This document shows positions 22,373 to 33,523 of a stretch of 64,000 bases of DNA, piece after piece; the stretch's first letter is position 1, and every line of letters starts with the position of its first letter. The DNA is taken from the NCBI RefSeq assembly GCF_032854445.1, contig NC_088300.1, forward strand, positions 41,070,458 through 41,134,457, read 5' to 3'. The notes beneath the pieces are model-generated. The model saw nothing but the letters and a program-made list of their open reading frames with translations, had not been told where the DNA came from and did no database searches. The position numbers were made by a program, and so were the translations under genes. The DNA is from Liolophura sinensis (Eukaryota > Mollusca > Polyplacophora > Chitonida > Chitonidae).

Positions 22373-24114
22373 GAATCAGAGAGCGTGATTTCATAAAGCA
22401 TGACCTGTTGTCTGCCGCAGACCGTTGTCTGTTGAAAGGTACCTTAGATGATTTTACCGGCAAATGGCAGTAAAAGGCAGTACATCTTACGATCTTAACT
22501 GACTTTAAATAAGCAAGAAAATCACCACGTTTGCTAATACCAATGCGTTTCTTTATACTGCAACAATGACGTTTATTTTGTTTGATGACAAATTATGTCA
22601 GAATTTTTTTGTAATCTTTCAAGATATTTTTTACGTTTAACTTAATTTCTGTTAAAGAATCTTTCACATTTCAGCTATATGTGCAACATCAGAATATTCC
22701 GAGTTTATCAGAACTAAAAAGGTAAAGTTTTTTAGGCTGTCAAAGCGAAGAAAAAACAACAGTCAACCACTTCTGATTTTGTTAAATTCAGGCTCTTAAC
22801 ATGTTCATTTCTTTTTCCTCTATCCCTTCAGGATTTTGCTTATCTTCTGTTTCTACCCTACAGAGCAAACATCTAATGATAGAGAGGAAATGAGACAAAC
22901 CAGCGCATCACACAAAAGTTACCGAAGTCAGTGTCCGCTTCTGGCTACATTTATACAAACTGCACACTCATATAAGTAAGCAAGCCTCCTACATTTAAAA
23001 TTGTACTTTACTACAACTCTTCTGTAATACTATTCGATGTTTACAGAGATCGATTAGGTTAACAAAAAATGTTAGGAACACAAGACGGGTGTTTAAGGGA
23101 ATTTTGGTGTACAGATGCATGCCTGGTATCAAAATGATGGAAATTGTCTAAGCTTTGGGCAGGTATGAGTTTTAATGATGAAAGTTTGAAATTCTGGGCG
23201 AGAGGACACAAGGAGACAGGTGGTGATGAGGCTGCGAGTGACGTCCCCTTATCGTTGATAGGCATCCCTTCCAGCTGCCGTCATAGAAAGGTCTAGATTT
23301 TGACGGTCAACCTATGTCAAGATATTTATGGCTTCTTCTCAAAGGCTGGGCCAGGTATGCACCAAAACTTATTGGCCTCGGAATATTTGGGACTGAGCTA
23401 CAGCGTTAAAGGTCAACATTGTCGCTTATGGAAAACTAATGGGGGTCTGTGGAAATATATATCGTTTGTGTGCAAGACATATAGAGGTTCACTTACAATG
23501 TACGACTTGCACAGATTTTTGTTTTTGACGTGTCACTTCAGTTTTAGCCAGTTACAGTGACATGATGATGAAACAATTGTTAGAGAAAACGTGCAGTGGG
23601 CACACAACTTGAGACATAATTAATGTCTAGTTATTTTACATTGCAGCTGCACAAAGCTGAATTCATTCTAATTTTGTGATGCATGAACTTTTAATCATTA
23701 AGACGCATGATCCTTAGTTTTTAACTTGGACACTTCTGCTATGACCTAATTGCTTTTCGTCTTTCGATTTATAACTCTATTCTTTCCTCCTTTTTTTAAA
23801 TCCAACAAGTGGAATTTCGTACACACGCCCATACTCCTCACAGTACATAGTGAAACAGGTCTGCTGAATGCAGCTTTCATGGAACAAGGTGCGTATACAT
23901 TTCAATGTCACTAAACATGTAGATGACTTCAGTTGAAATTTCGGATAAAAGGTTGGCTTTTTTGTGTAGTAAAACCGAATAGAATGGGAGGGGTGCTCAT
24001 ATTACTGGGTGCCACTTGTTTACTGACATTTATCGAACGCACTCTTATTTGTAAGAGTTTACCAATTTCTGGTTGCTATATATGACAAATGCATGCGTGT
24101 AAAACGTACATTAT
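22373..24114. other. Unique sequence, nothing recognised
   Basis: Open frames of up to 86 codons (23300-23560 plus) carry no recognised domain. No RNA gene or mobile element was identified. Confidence 0.5.
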
Positions 24115-24475
24115 TCAAGTTTATAGCAGTGGTAGTCGATTATTCGTGGTCAAATTGCTGTGCCGTTTTTCCGCCCACTTACAAGTATAAATAACTGTTA
24201 TTGTTGTGTTAGACATAGCAATATTCTGTGGTGAATGTTTGTATTGATAGCAGAAGTCACTTCGTCGTTCACCGGATGAAGCTGTTATCAAAAGATTTTT
24301 CAGCCAAACCTGAGCTGTGGAGGAAAACGACATAAATTAATTGGAAGCACGTTATAAATGAGCTGAAGGTTATTTATCAACAGGAATCAGATCCGTTATC
24401 TCTCATGGTTCTATGTATATATCAGGACCTTCAGATTTAAGATAAAATGCTAGAAGAGATCTTTTCTGCATGCTC
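24115..24475 (-). repeat. Dispersed repeat, copy 1 (pair with 62.2 kb)
   Basis: Read on the minus strand it matches 62215-62575 over about 360 bases. Shared landmarks are ACATAGAACCATGAGAGATAAC, split here as ACATAGAACC and ATGAGAGATAAC, then CACAGCTCAGGTTTGGCTGAAA, partly altered, TCACCACAGA and TTGCTATSTAAC. By eye identity is about 70 per cent. Both copies hold a short open frame, but a length difference of 16 bases inside it breaks frame agreement, so coding is not supported. It is probably a non-autonomous transposon. Confidence 0.8.
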
Positions 24476-24520
24476 TGTGAACTATAGGGATCGTACTTGA
24501 CATGTAGTCGTCGTTGTGTT

Positions 24521-24544
24521 GATGATGAATAATCATTCATCATC
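24521..24544. other. Perfect hairpin, 10-bp stem
   Basis: GATGATGAAT, loop AATC, ATTCATCATC. Base pairing is perfect with a four-base loop. No associated gene or T run supports a specific role. Confidence 0.8.
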
Positions 24545-24940
24545 AGCTCCACCCGAACTTCGGTGTGAAACACCAGTCAATCCATCCATCACATCTACAT
24601 TATAATTTACGGATATCTCTAAATTCATTGCGAAACATTTTCAAAGAAATCAGTCCTGATCAAAGCTGTACAGTTTATTGTCCATCTCGACACAAGTTGA
24701 CATTTTCGATGACGTTCTGTGGGTGAAAGGATAAGAGTATATCTATAGGTTAGATTCTGGAGAGTCATTAGGCTAGAATTAAGACACTATTTACGCGGAT
24801 TTAGACGAATCAAGGTTAATATATTAGCAACGTTAAATTTTAAAAGCATCGAATTTGTGCAAATTTATATCATTGGCGAGGAGTGGGATTTATTTCCCTT
24901 TAAAAAAAATGTGCAGTCGTCTTCTGCGGTCGTTTCTTCT

Positions 24941-24999
24941 CTAACATCAAGCTAAAATCTCTAACATCATGCTAAAATCTCTAACACCATGCTAAAACG
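24941..24999 (+). repeat. 20-bp tandem repeat, three copies
   Basis: CTAACATCAAGCTAAAATCT is followed by two near-identical copies. Confidence 0.9.
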
Positions 25000-25494
25000 C
25001 AATATTACATTGGCTTTGCCAACAACCATTAATCTTGGCAAAAAGAGATCTGCTCTTCTTCAGTATGAAAACAGGCTAAGATGAATTAGTTTCATTCCAT
25101 GTCGCTATCAAAAGATCAGGTGTGCCTTTTCTTGAAATCGTGCATACGGCTAGTTTTGCTGTTTTTTTAGTTTTCTTTGACACCATACTTGTCCATTAGC
25201 GACAAACATCGTTTGATTGATGTCATCTGGTAATTACCTTCAAATCAGGACAAATACTGATAGCTCTCATCCTTATATTGAAAGTATGTGAACGGCACGG
25301 TAACTTTAATGTCTGACATGTGTCTCAGTAGGCTCACTGGACTCACTGTAAAACCATTCCAACAATCACAGGTAATTACACAAGGTTTCCAGCAGGCAAT
25401 GTGCTATAGTTGGCCGTCAGATTTTAACACAGAAAGAAGTTTCCATTTATACAGTTGTATCCCATACATGTCATTACTGATATCATTACTCCAG

Positions 25495-25674
25495 TATTCC
25501 CCAGCCCACTTACCTCATGCTGGCTTCCTCTCCAACCGTACGTGTAATGGTGTGCCTTCAACCGTTTTCCCGGGTTTCCCCGTTCTCCTCCCACCATAAT
25601 GCTGGCCGCCCTAGTATCAGTGAAATATTCTTGAGTATGGCGTAAAAAACCAATCAGATAAATAAATAAACAAA
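25495..25674 (+). mobile_element. SINE family A, 5'-truncated
   Basis: It carries CTCATGCTGGCTTCCTCTCC, CCACCATAATGCTGGCCGCC, GTGAAATATTCTTGAGTATG and a GATAAATAAATAAAC tail. The tRNA-like head is absent or unreadable. It lies just 21 bases upstream of a full-length copy in the same orientation. Confidence 0.9.
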
Positions 25675-25695
25675 CATATCCACTTACAATATAGC

Positions 25696-25948
25696 GGGGC
25701 CTCCGTGATTCAGCTGGTTAGCACGCCAGCTCAGCGTAATGACACACGAGCCTCTCACCAATGCGGTCGCTGTGAGTTCATGCTGGCTTCCCCTCCGGCC
25801 GTACGTGGGAAGGCCTGACAGCGACCTGCGGATGGTCGTGGGTTTCTCCCGGGCTCTGTCCAGTTTCCTCCCACCATAATTCTGGCCGCCGTAATATGAA
25901 ATACTCTTGAGTGCTGTATAAAAACACCAAATTAATAAATAAATAAAT
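25696..25948 (+). mobile_element. SINE family A, full length with target-site duplication
   Basis: The element starts GGGGCCTCCGTGATTCAGCT. The tRNA-like head holds an A-box region (CAGCTGGTTAGCACG) and a B-box remnant (GTGAGTTCATG, where the usual AAGTCCAGCTC is partly deleted). The conserved core follows, ending in ATAAATAAATAAAT. The 10-bp direct repeat ACAATATAGC at 25686-25695 and 25949-25958 flanks it exactly. This shows that the family retroposed by target-primed insertion. The RNA would have been made by Pol III from the internal promoter. Confidence 0.95.
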
Positions 25949-25958
25949 ACAATATAGC

Positions 25959-26412
25959 ATACTAGCGAAGGCAAAATCGCCATATACGTTGTGACGTGTA
26001 TCATGCACCTATTTTGTTACACATTAACAGAAACCCACGATTAACAATAGCGAAATGATCATAAATAGGAGATAAACTGCGAGATTAATTCAGTTATGAT
26101 ACTTTAACTCTGGTGTAGAATTAGCATTGTTACAACGGCTCGCCAAATGCACTGTAATACAGCTTACGCTGATGTAATAAATTGTTCCTATCGGAACATC
26201 ACATGCACAGATTGTTATCTGCCCGGATTGCCTCGTTGTATAAAATTAAATGAATGATATTTTAACGGCCCAGAGCTAATATCTATTTATTCGCCTATAA
26301 TATAAATGGAATGCGGCTATCATACATTTTATGGCTTCGACTTCGTTCATTTCGATTTGTGCGTTTATGGCTCACTGTATATTATACATTGTATATTATC
26401 CCTACATCATCC
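25959..26412. other. Unique sequence between SINEs
   Basis: Nothing was recognised. Confidence 0.5.
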
Positions 26413-26475
26413 GTGTTCAAGTCTATCTCATGTTAGCGTCCTCTCCGGCCGTAAGTGGGAAGGTCTCTTAACAAC
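26413..26475 (+). mobile_element. SINE family A, middle fragment
   Basis: GTGTTCAAGTCTATCTCATG and CCTCTCCGGCCGTAAGTGGG correspond to the B-box-to-core junction. Both ends of the element are missing. Confidence 0.8.
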
Positions 26476-26547
26476 AAGTCTCCTATAGTCTGAGAGTTCA
26501 GCGAACTGGTTGACAGCAGTTTGATATCAATGTTGTCTGTATAATCC

Positions 26548-28032
26548 TTAATGGACATGCAAGACCATGAGGTCATTTAGCCTAGACTGTGTTATGGTGG
26601 ACCGCAGGTATGTTTTCAACCTACAGAGAACAGGGAAAGACCTTTCGCTTATTGCATTTGTGGCTGGCATAACAAGGATCAGACGGAGTACAATGCAAAC
26701 CTCGGAGAAAAAGGTCCTTTCACGGTGTGACATATCAGAAAAAAGGGAAGTCAGAGACTTCAAATCAACAGGTGAGTCTTTCCGTTCGGCAAATTTTACA
26801 TAACGTGAGTGCTCCACAGTGAATTTGTACGAACAATTCAAGCGCGCAGGAAGAAGTGCTCTAACTCTAGGTGTATCGGGTTGACTATTAGTTTTCAGGT
26901 TATCAAACAATGCTTCACGCCTGGGTGAGTATTTGATCAATTTACAAATTTCCTGCGTAACTTCCAAAACGTCTTTAGTAGCTTTTACCTCTTTGATGGC
27001 TTTGTTGCACGCAAGATTTAATGTGTGGGCATAACATTGTGTGAACAACGCTTTCGGTTCCAGCTCCTGTAACCTGACAGCCACGCCGGATTTTCTCCCA
27101 CTCATATTGCCCGCGCCATCATAACATTGCCCTCTGTATTTTCCTACTGATGCATTCATTCTACAAAGAATCCTCTCCTAGCCACCTAAAAACTAGTACG
27201 ACCTGTTCATGATTGAAAACGTCAGCTAACTCATTTACCATTATTCAGTAAAACTCGGAGCGATGGATAGACTTCAGAATTTCATTTATGACTAAGACTA
27301 TGAACTGTCTTGAAAGAGCAGGAATCATTTCGTTCTGATGTAATGCGATACATATTTTTTTATTTCTTTTTTAACCACTGTAGAAGAGACGGGTCGTCAC
27401 TTCCACGCAGAAGCTGCGTGAAGTTCCCATCGTCTTCATCTGGAGCAGCTCTGCTTCCACGGAATGGTTAACCTTGTCGACATAAGTGATGTATATTTTC
27501 AAACATTTTATATATAATGAGTCTATTTTCCGCCTTTTCTTCAGCATGCGCTTAACTGAGGGATTCGCCAATATCTCCAGTAGTTGCTGGTAAGGTTATG
27601 AGACGTTCAACGGCTTCTTTATGACACTTGCTAGCTTCGTGTTCTCTAAATACGACAATGTGCTTATTTCCAGTTGCTGAAACCTTTAGATATAAAAGTG
27701 GGCTCAGTCTTACTGCTGGAGGATAACCTTGACGAAAAAGTTGCGTTTTGGCATAGGTCTACAAAACAGAAAGCTCGGTATTTTCTTGATAATGCAACCA
27801 GGTATATTTATCAAACCATTCCGTTTGAAACTTTCGTTTAACAATAGTTTTTTTCAAACTCAAGGAAGGGAAAATCATACCATCTCGGTTGAATGGGAGT
27901 AGATGACACACGTGTCGTGCGAGTACTCTGTGGGGTTATTTGGGACCCAGTTGTCGAAGGCGCATTGTTACCGCAGTCAGGGTTTTCTTCGACATTCTCT
28001 GAAGAATTTCTGACAGTGATCACAATCGACAT
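26548..28032 (-). pseudogene. hAT-family transposase pseudogene (TTF-finger, ZMYM1-like type)
   Basis: Read on the minus strand from about 28032, domains appear in the family's order. A low-complexity Ser/Thr leader comes first. Next is the TTF-type finger region (WFDKYTWLHY, then FREHEASKCHKEA, 27840-27600), whose C-x-x-C part is lost at an in-frame stop. The DUF4371-like region (ENIHHLCRQG, 27520; DDPSLLQWLKKK, 27370) follows. Next are YRGQCYDGAGNMSG and CYAHTLNLACNKAI (27130-26990). The C-terminal dimerisation segment (ATNAISERSF, LKTYLRSTITQSRLNDLM) ends at 26551. At least three in-frame stops (for example near 27755 and 27550), frameshifts around 27360 and 27175, and a deletion between the RNase H-like core and the dimerisation domain make it dead. 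The last 200 codons remain open, so decay is uneven. Confidence 0.9.
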
Positions 28033-29536
28033 TTCGAATTTTATCTTCGAAATTATTAGGTTTGAGTAAAACGAGCAATGAATTAACCAAAGAGCAGTCT
28101 GAGTACTTCTACATGTAAACCTACAGCAGTAATGGAATCAACCGGTTACTGAACGGTATTTATACACAGGCTGTTATATCAAAACAGTACCATTTACGCT
28201 GTCACAAAACAACAGCATCGGTGCTGTCTGTTGACGCCCCACAGATTCAGTATCGTTAAAGTGTGTAAATTATCTGCAAAAGTATACTCTTTGGGACTTT
28301 AAATATAGATGACTGCATTATTTTTCGATATTGTTTTAGCCCCGAATTTCAAAAATATTGGCACTAAGTGAAAAAATATGGTTGGCCTATCCCAGTAATG
28401 TACATTTAGATGTTTTACTCGAGGTCCAATTTTCGCTACCTAGTAAATGTTTGATGCCCATATTTCACCCTAACAATTGCATTTTTCTGCGCCACAGGGC
28501 ACCAATATATGCGTCATTAAAAAGAATTCAGCACTTCATATATCTGAATGTAGTTCCTAATTTTAGACGCCAGAAATCGCTCTCAACGTCTCTGCGGCCG
28601 TCTAGCAATCCCAGCTTCCGGGGTTTAGGCGGCCCCTGGACCTTCGCCTATTGGGCTGAGATAGCCGGGGCAATCTGTTAAAATATCTGCAAGCACTTGT
28701 CAGAGATACAGGGATGAGTTTTATTAGCTATTTGATAAACGTTGTACAAATCGTTACCCGCGTTTTGAGAAGGATATTTGGAAATTGAAACCCAAGGAAG
28801 ATGACAAAATTTATGCAAGCTATCTGGAGTGCAAACACCGCTTATACTGTGCCAATAACGTGCTGTGGAATGCTATGTCACAAAGTAAAAATGACCTCAA
28901 TCGAACTCGTCTTGCTTATTCCTGCTCAGTAATTCATCTGCGCAAGGTAAAAGTTACTTAAACCGCCAATCTGACTTATTTAGTGCTGTAGAAGCTGACA
29001 TTTCCGTTTTAGTGATCCATCTTCGTGTTTAGTAAACTTGGCATTTAGTCGTTGTAGTTGTTACAGAGCAATGCTATGCTGAAGAGAGGGAGAGCTTGTC
29101 AGCGAAACTGATTTCATTGACATGTTTGCCTTAAAGCCTATTTTTCGGATTGCGTGTGAAAGAGGATTTAATGCGAAACATTGAGGTTCTGTGGTAGTAT
29201 TTTAAGGTTACACATGTGTAGGCCAACACTGTGTCATGATTTATGCATCTCCAGTACAAGTAAGGAAGTGGATTAAAATGTAAAGTTGATACTGTGTCAC
29301 CAATAACACCGCTGAGTTCGGACAGATCCTTTCCAGCAGTGGCATTCAGCAATTAGGTTATATTGTCTACAGGCAACCCTCAGCACATCTGCCCTGTCGT
29401 GCAGTGGTCGTCCTGAAGGGGTATTACATGGTTAAGTCATCAGTGTTCAAGACAGCATCTGGAGTGTACTGAAAAATGGCGTAGGGCAATCGTCTTTTGA
29501 CATTTTAATGCGCACAATGGATGGAGAATGCACTGA
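28033..29536. other. Unique sequence, nothing firmly recognised
   Basis: An open frame of 107 codons (28358-28681 plus) shows no domain. CTTCGCCTATTGGGCTGAGA at about 28642 has a weak echo at about 48454, perhaps a fragment of a common repeat. Confidence 0.45.
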
Positions 29537-29998
29537 AACTCTGGTAGTAATTACACGCCTGCAGCCTGTGACCAGGAAAAAAACTCATCAGGTCGGACAG
29601 TAATTGGTTTAAAGAAAAATGTTCGATCCACAGCTAAAGCTCATTACCAGCTGAACTGCCAATTATATCGCAGGCCTTTGGCCTATTGTATGCAACGAAC
29701 TTTCCATGAAATCAACCCGAATGCACCGCAAGGCTATTTCAAAATTAGTAGGGGTTTTGGTTATGGACTAGGGGACATCTTCACACCTCTCGAAGAGAAG
29801 TCTTGAACGCTGAAGCTTGCACTGTCCTCTGTAATGATGGAAAGAAATAATTCCATCTTTGTAAACAGCATCGACAAGGAAAATCACTTAGAACATATGG
29901 GAGAAGGCCCCTAACAGTCAGTGCTCTTCGCCTCTGTGACCTCCAAACAACAGGAGATCGACATGATTTGATAGTTGGTCATGAGGGAGACAGACATG
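29537..29998 (+). pseudogene. Unidentified decayed coding segment, copy 1
   Basis: A frame without stops runs 89 codons from 29537 to a TGA at 29804. It lacks an initiator Met near its start and includes INPNAPQGYFKIS and GFGYGLGDIFTP. A one-base frame change just before that stop gives a second stretch with EVLNAEACTVLCNDGKK, one stop, then FHLCKQHRQGKS and further Cys-containing residues to about 29998. The copy at 56447-56690 (minus) gives closely similar residues through the same region. The pattern of agreement at protein level, with C, C, H and C conserved, suggests a former protein-coding gene or transposon frame. I do not recognise the family. Confidence 0.5.
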
Positions 29999-30819
29999 AA
30001 TGCGAATAAGATGGGGTTATATGGTCTTATTATACACGCAACATCACACGAAGCGAGGATATTGGATAGATGATCGGTGAGTGTTACGTGAAATAGCATC
30101 ATCCACGCAGCAGGCGACGATCAATTTTAGACTGAGGTTAAGTCGATCTCTTGACCGTCTCAATCAAACGTATGAATAGTTTGATCGCCTGGTGAGACAT
30201 TTATAGAATATTCATCTACCTTGACATTTGCCAGTGCTATTGTTGTCACCCTTCCAGATAGAAAAGTGCCTAACAATCTAAGTGTTTCCTTTGGTGCATA
30301 GTGGCCTTTCTATGCCTGTTTTAGTTTAGAGACAGTATTTCGCACAATCTCTGAGGTCAGATCTAGTAGCCTTTCCCTGAACTGACTCTCTATCAAAAAC
30401 CACCTATTATCCCTGTCGACCCACGTCTCACACAATCATATTCGTTCCTCCGGTTAAAACGATTACTCCTGTTGGCTGATCGTAATAGAGTTTACTAGCT
30501 AGAGAACTAGTTAAGCAATAAGACTACACACGGGGCGGTATTAATGCTGAACTAGTTATCTGTGTGTGTGTTTGTTTTATCTATTATCACGCTCATCATA
30601 AATCGCACAGGAGTTTTTTTTTAATACTCTATACCTGTGAGACACAACTGGATTGCCGCAGCGAGAGTAATCCTGTTTACTTTATATGACCGAAAGCGCC
30701 AACTTTCTGCAACCTCAGTTATCTTGACATGTGAAGCATGTGCACTTGAGAAGTCCAGATAGGTTTGGAAGGTACCGATGATACCATAAAGATTCATTTA
30801 GTGCGTTACTTCTGCGGAA
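29999..30819. other. Unique sequence, nothing recognised
   Basis: No element was recognised. A TG run (30561-30570) and a T run (30614-30622) are the only low-complexity tracts. Confidence 0.5.
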
Positions 30820-31325
30820 TATGAAAACAAAGAGATTTGAAACATGATGTTTTATAGATTCCTAAACGTCACGGTATTCAGCTGTGACCTGCATCCCATC
30901 GGCTCGGTAGAGATCGTGCAGGGGTGTACATTTATTGATTTACCGGATTAAATTCAGTGTGCTGTTTTTCTCATTCCATAATTAGATGATAAAAATAGGC
31001 CCAAATCTTCAGAATTATCCCAAGTACTTGAATCTGGAAACTAATCCTTTAATACAACCAGTGAACATACATTTCAATGAACAAGACATGGAGCTGTGAG
31101 ATATTCGTGTATTAAGGAGAGGCTGTGAGGTTTCAACTTCAATCGATTACAATACCCGTCGGACTAAATCGACGGTAGACCTACTACGCATGAATCCTTA
31201 TCATGACGTCCTTAGAATTGAATTGACCTTCGCCCAAGGTATTATGGCTAGTTCAGATTCTGTGTGTGGATCTCAAGGGTGGTCCTAACGACCTTAAAGT
31301 CTATCACACTTCTACAGCGTCGACG
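30820..31325 (+). repeat. Dispersed repeat, copy 1 (pair with 54.7 kb)
   Basis: GAGCTGTGAGATATTCGTGT, TCGATTACAATACC, GGACTAAATCGACGGT, GGTATTATGGCT and TTCTGTGTGTGGAT occur in order and are matched on the minus strand at 54695-55015. A match at 30825-30865 to the far end of the other copy implies that about 200 bases (30866-31070) were inserted here or lost there. No shared frame was found. The element class is unknown. Confidence 0.8.
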
Positions 31326-31340
31326 TTCTTTTGCATTAGT

Positions 31341-31400
31341 TTTATTTATTTATTTCATCGGTGTTTTTCGCCGTACTCAAGAATTTTTCACTTATGCACT
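31341..31400 (-). mobile_element. SINE family A, 3' end fragment
   Basis: TTTATTTATTTATTTCATCG, TTTTTCGCCGTACTCAAGAA and TTTTTCACTTATGC match the tail. The body is missing. It sits at the edge of the dispersed repeat ending at 31325, so it may have inserted into it. Confidence 0.8.
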
Positions 31401-33279
31401 AGTGAGCTCAAGTGAACTTTGTTTGTTGCATTTTGGCTTTAACGAATTCTCGGTGTTAGAATTGTGCTTAGAGTCTGAATACTCCTATGTATGCCGGGTC
31501 TACGTCCTATCTACAGCTTTTCTGTTCGTCATATTTAAAGTCGACTGGTTTTTTTCTTTTTACTAAAGTATTGTATCCCCTTCAAGAGAAAAGAAACAGA
31601 AAACATAGTGAAACACATTTTCTCAGCTAGCATAGCTTGGCCATTCAGACATTTATATACGAAAAACAAAACTATCAATCTGCAGTATTCTTTTTAGCCA
31701 CACATTTAAGGAGTAAACTAGTACGGTTAATTGATCTAATCACACGTTTAGTACTGGATTCTTCCTAAGCAAATAAAGAATTTGCCTGTCGAATAATCGC
31801 TGTTTCCTCCAAGCAGTACGTGGTGGAGTCTGAAAGAAGTCTCCTGAGAACAACATAAAGACATGTAGCGAAACATGTAGTCCCCGCGATCTGTCGATAT
31901 TGGTCATCGGTGGTGGTTATTCACCTTTATGGCCACGTAAAATGCCGTGATTTGTCTCTGGAGATCATCCCTTGTGTCTCATTTCTTGCAAGGTCAGTCC
32001 ATTGGCGCTAATAACGTGGTTGTGGTATTCAAAGGACTTACGGACCCAATGAACATGGTTCATGACCACCAGTGAAAGCAGCCAGTGCAAGCAGTGAAAG
32101 TAGTAGTTCTTATGTACACATCACGCAACAAACAAATCCATTCACAAACCGCCATTCACAAACCGCCATTCACAGCGTGTACTCAGTGCGTCCACGAAAC
32201 TAACAATTTAACATGGTACAAATTACTAGAGAAGGCTTCAAGGAGTGTATTGACTTATATGTACGTGAAGTAGAAGCGATACATAGTTACTGATTAAATA
32301 ACTAATACCTAGTACCCCAGTACATACTGACCAAGTTTTTGCCTTTAAAAGAGTTTTTGTGGTGAATTAGACCAAGAAGTGGCATATGCTGGTATTAGCG
32401 AAGCATCCAAAACTCAGTTGGATTCACGTGTATTATAACCGATGCGTCAAATTCAGTATCTAGTCCATAACACCTTAAGCTGGTCCGTTAAAAAGGCCTA
32501 TACTTTTATTCACACAAAATATAATGCCCGTGTTTCTCCATACGTCCCAAAAGCTCGCGAGGCTTTCCTCGGTCTCACCCCATATAATCATAAAAGATAT
32601 AAACGTTCAAATTCTGGGACGGTACAACAAATCTGAGTTTATTATCTTATCACACAGGAAGTCAATGCGATGTGTACAGATTGCTTATTTGGAAACTGCA
32701 GATTCCTACTATTTTCAAAGTAGCGCCTGCATTATACGTATTCAACTACTAATAACATTTGTCATGCTTGTACTTAATGAGTTTCGAAATTAATACTAAT
32801 TTCGAACATGACTGAAAGATATTCAGCTTGCTGCACGTTCCTCTCAAATGGCTGATCCTTCAAGGTCAGGGATGAAAGTCCTCAATTATCTCGAACTTTG
32901 TGCTTTGAATCTAAACTATTTCATGACTAGAATATGTTCAAACTAGACGCCATTAATCATATGATAGGTGATCTTACATGACCTTCATGGGAAATCCCTT
33001 CAGGTAATTCGGTTTTCTGAAGCCGTAGATTTCGCCACCATAATACAAATGAAACTTGTAGTCTTGAGTAAGTCGTTAAACCACGATCAAATTTTAAAAC
33101 AAAAATAAAAAAGTTGCACATAATAACATGCTTTCTTGCTGCTTTGCTTCTCCTTTAAATGAAAATATTGTAATTGTCTTTGATTGCCAGATAAAAATTT
33201 TATCATAATTACTTTGATAAATGTGGTGATCAATATTTAAAAAAGTAGTTCGTTAATCAGCAGTATATAATCAACTGAT
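31401..33279. other. Unique sequence with a 14-bp triplicate
   Basis: CCATTCACAAACCG occurs two and a half times at 32138-32175. Two overlapping open frames near 32442-32793 have no known domain. No gene is called. Confidence 0.5.
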
Positions 33280-33338
33280 TGTACATTTATGATTTCTTGG
33301 AACAGGCACAGTACTTGCGTGTCACTTTGGTTGATACA
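33280..33338 (+). repeat. Truncated 5' LTR remnant of the BEL/Pao element
   Basis: The stretch GGAACAGGCACAGTACTTGC and GTGTCACTTTGGTTGATACA matches the end of the 3' LTR at about 37897-37936 with a few changes. Sequence further upstream does not match, so only the last 60 bases or so of the 5' LTR remain. Confidence 0.75.
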
Positions 33339-33523
33339 TCATTGACGTTTTCGATCAGTGAAAGATAGAAGTCTCCAGCAAAGACGACGCTGAGGTCACA
33401 GACGGGGACCCTCATACAGATACGCTGTGTCCAGAGTAGATTTTCAGCTCTCGAGCTCCACGAAGTAGAAAACAGACGGAGAAGGGTTTTTTCTGTGCAA
33501 GAGAGAGAGCTGTCAGAGAGACA

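Noticed and set aside
25684-26008. Two overlapping minus-strand frames of about 106 and 76 codons
   Set aside because: They lie almost entirely within a full-length SINE and are by-products of its sequence.
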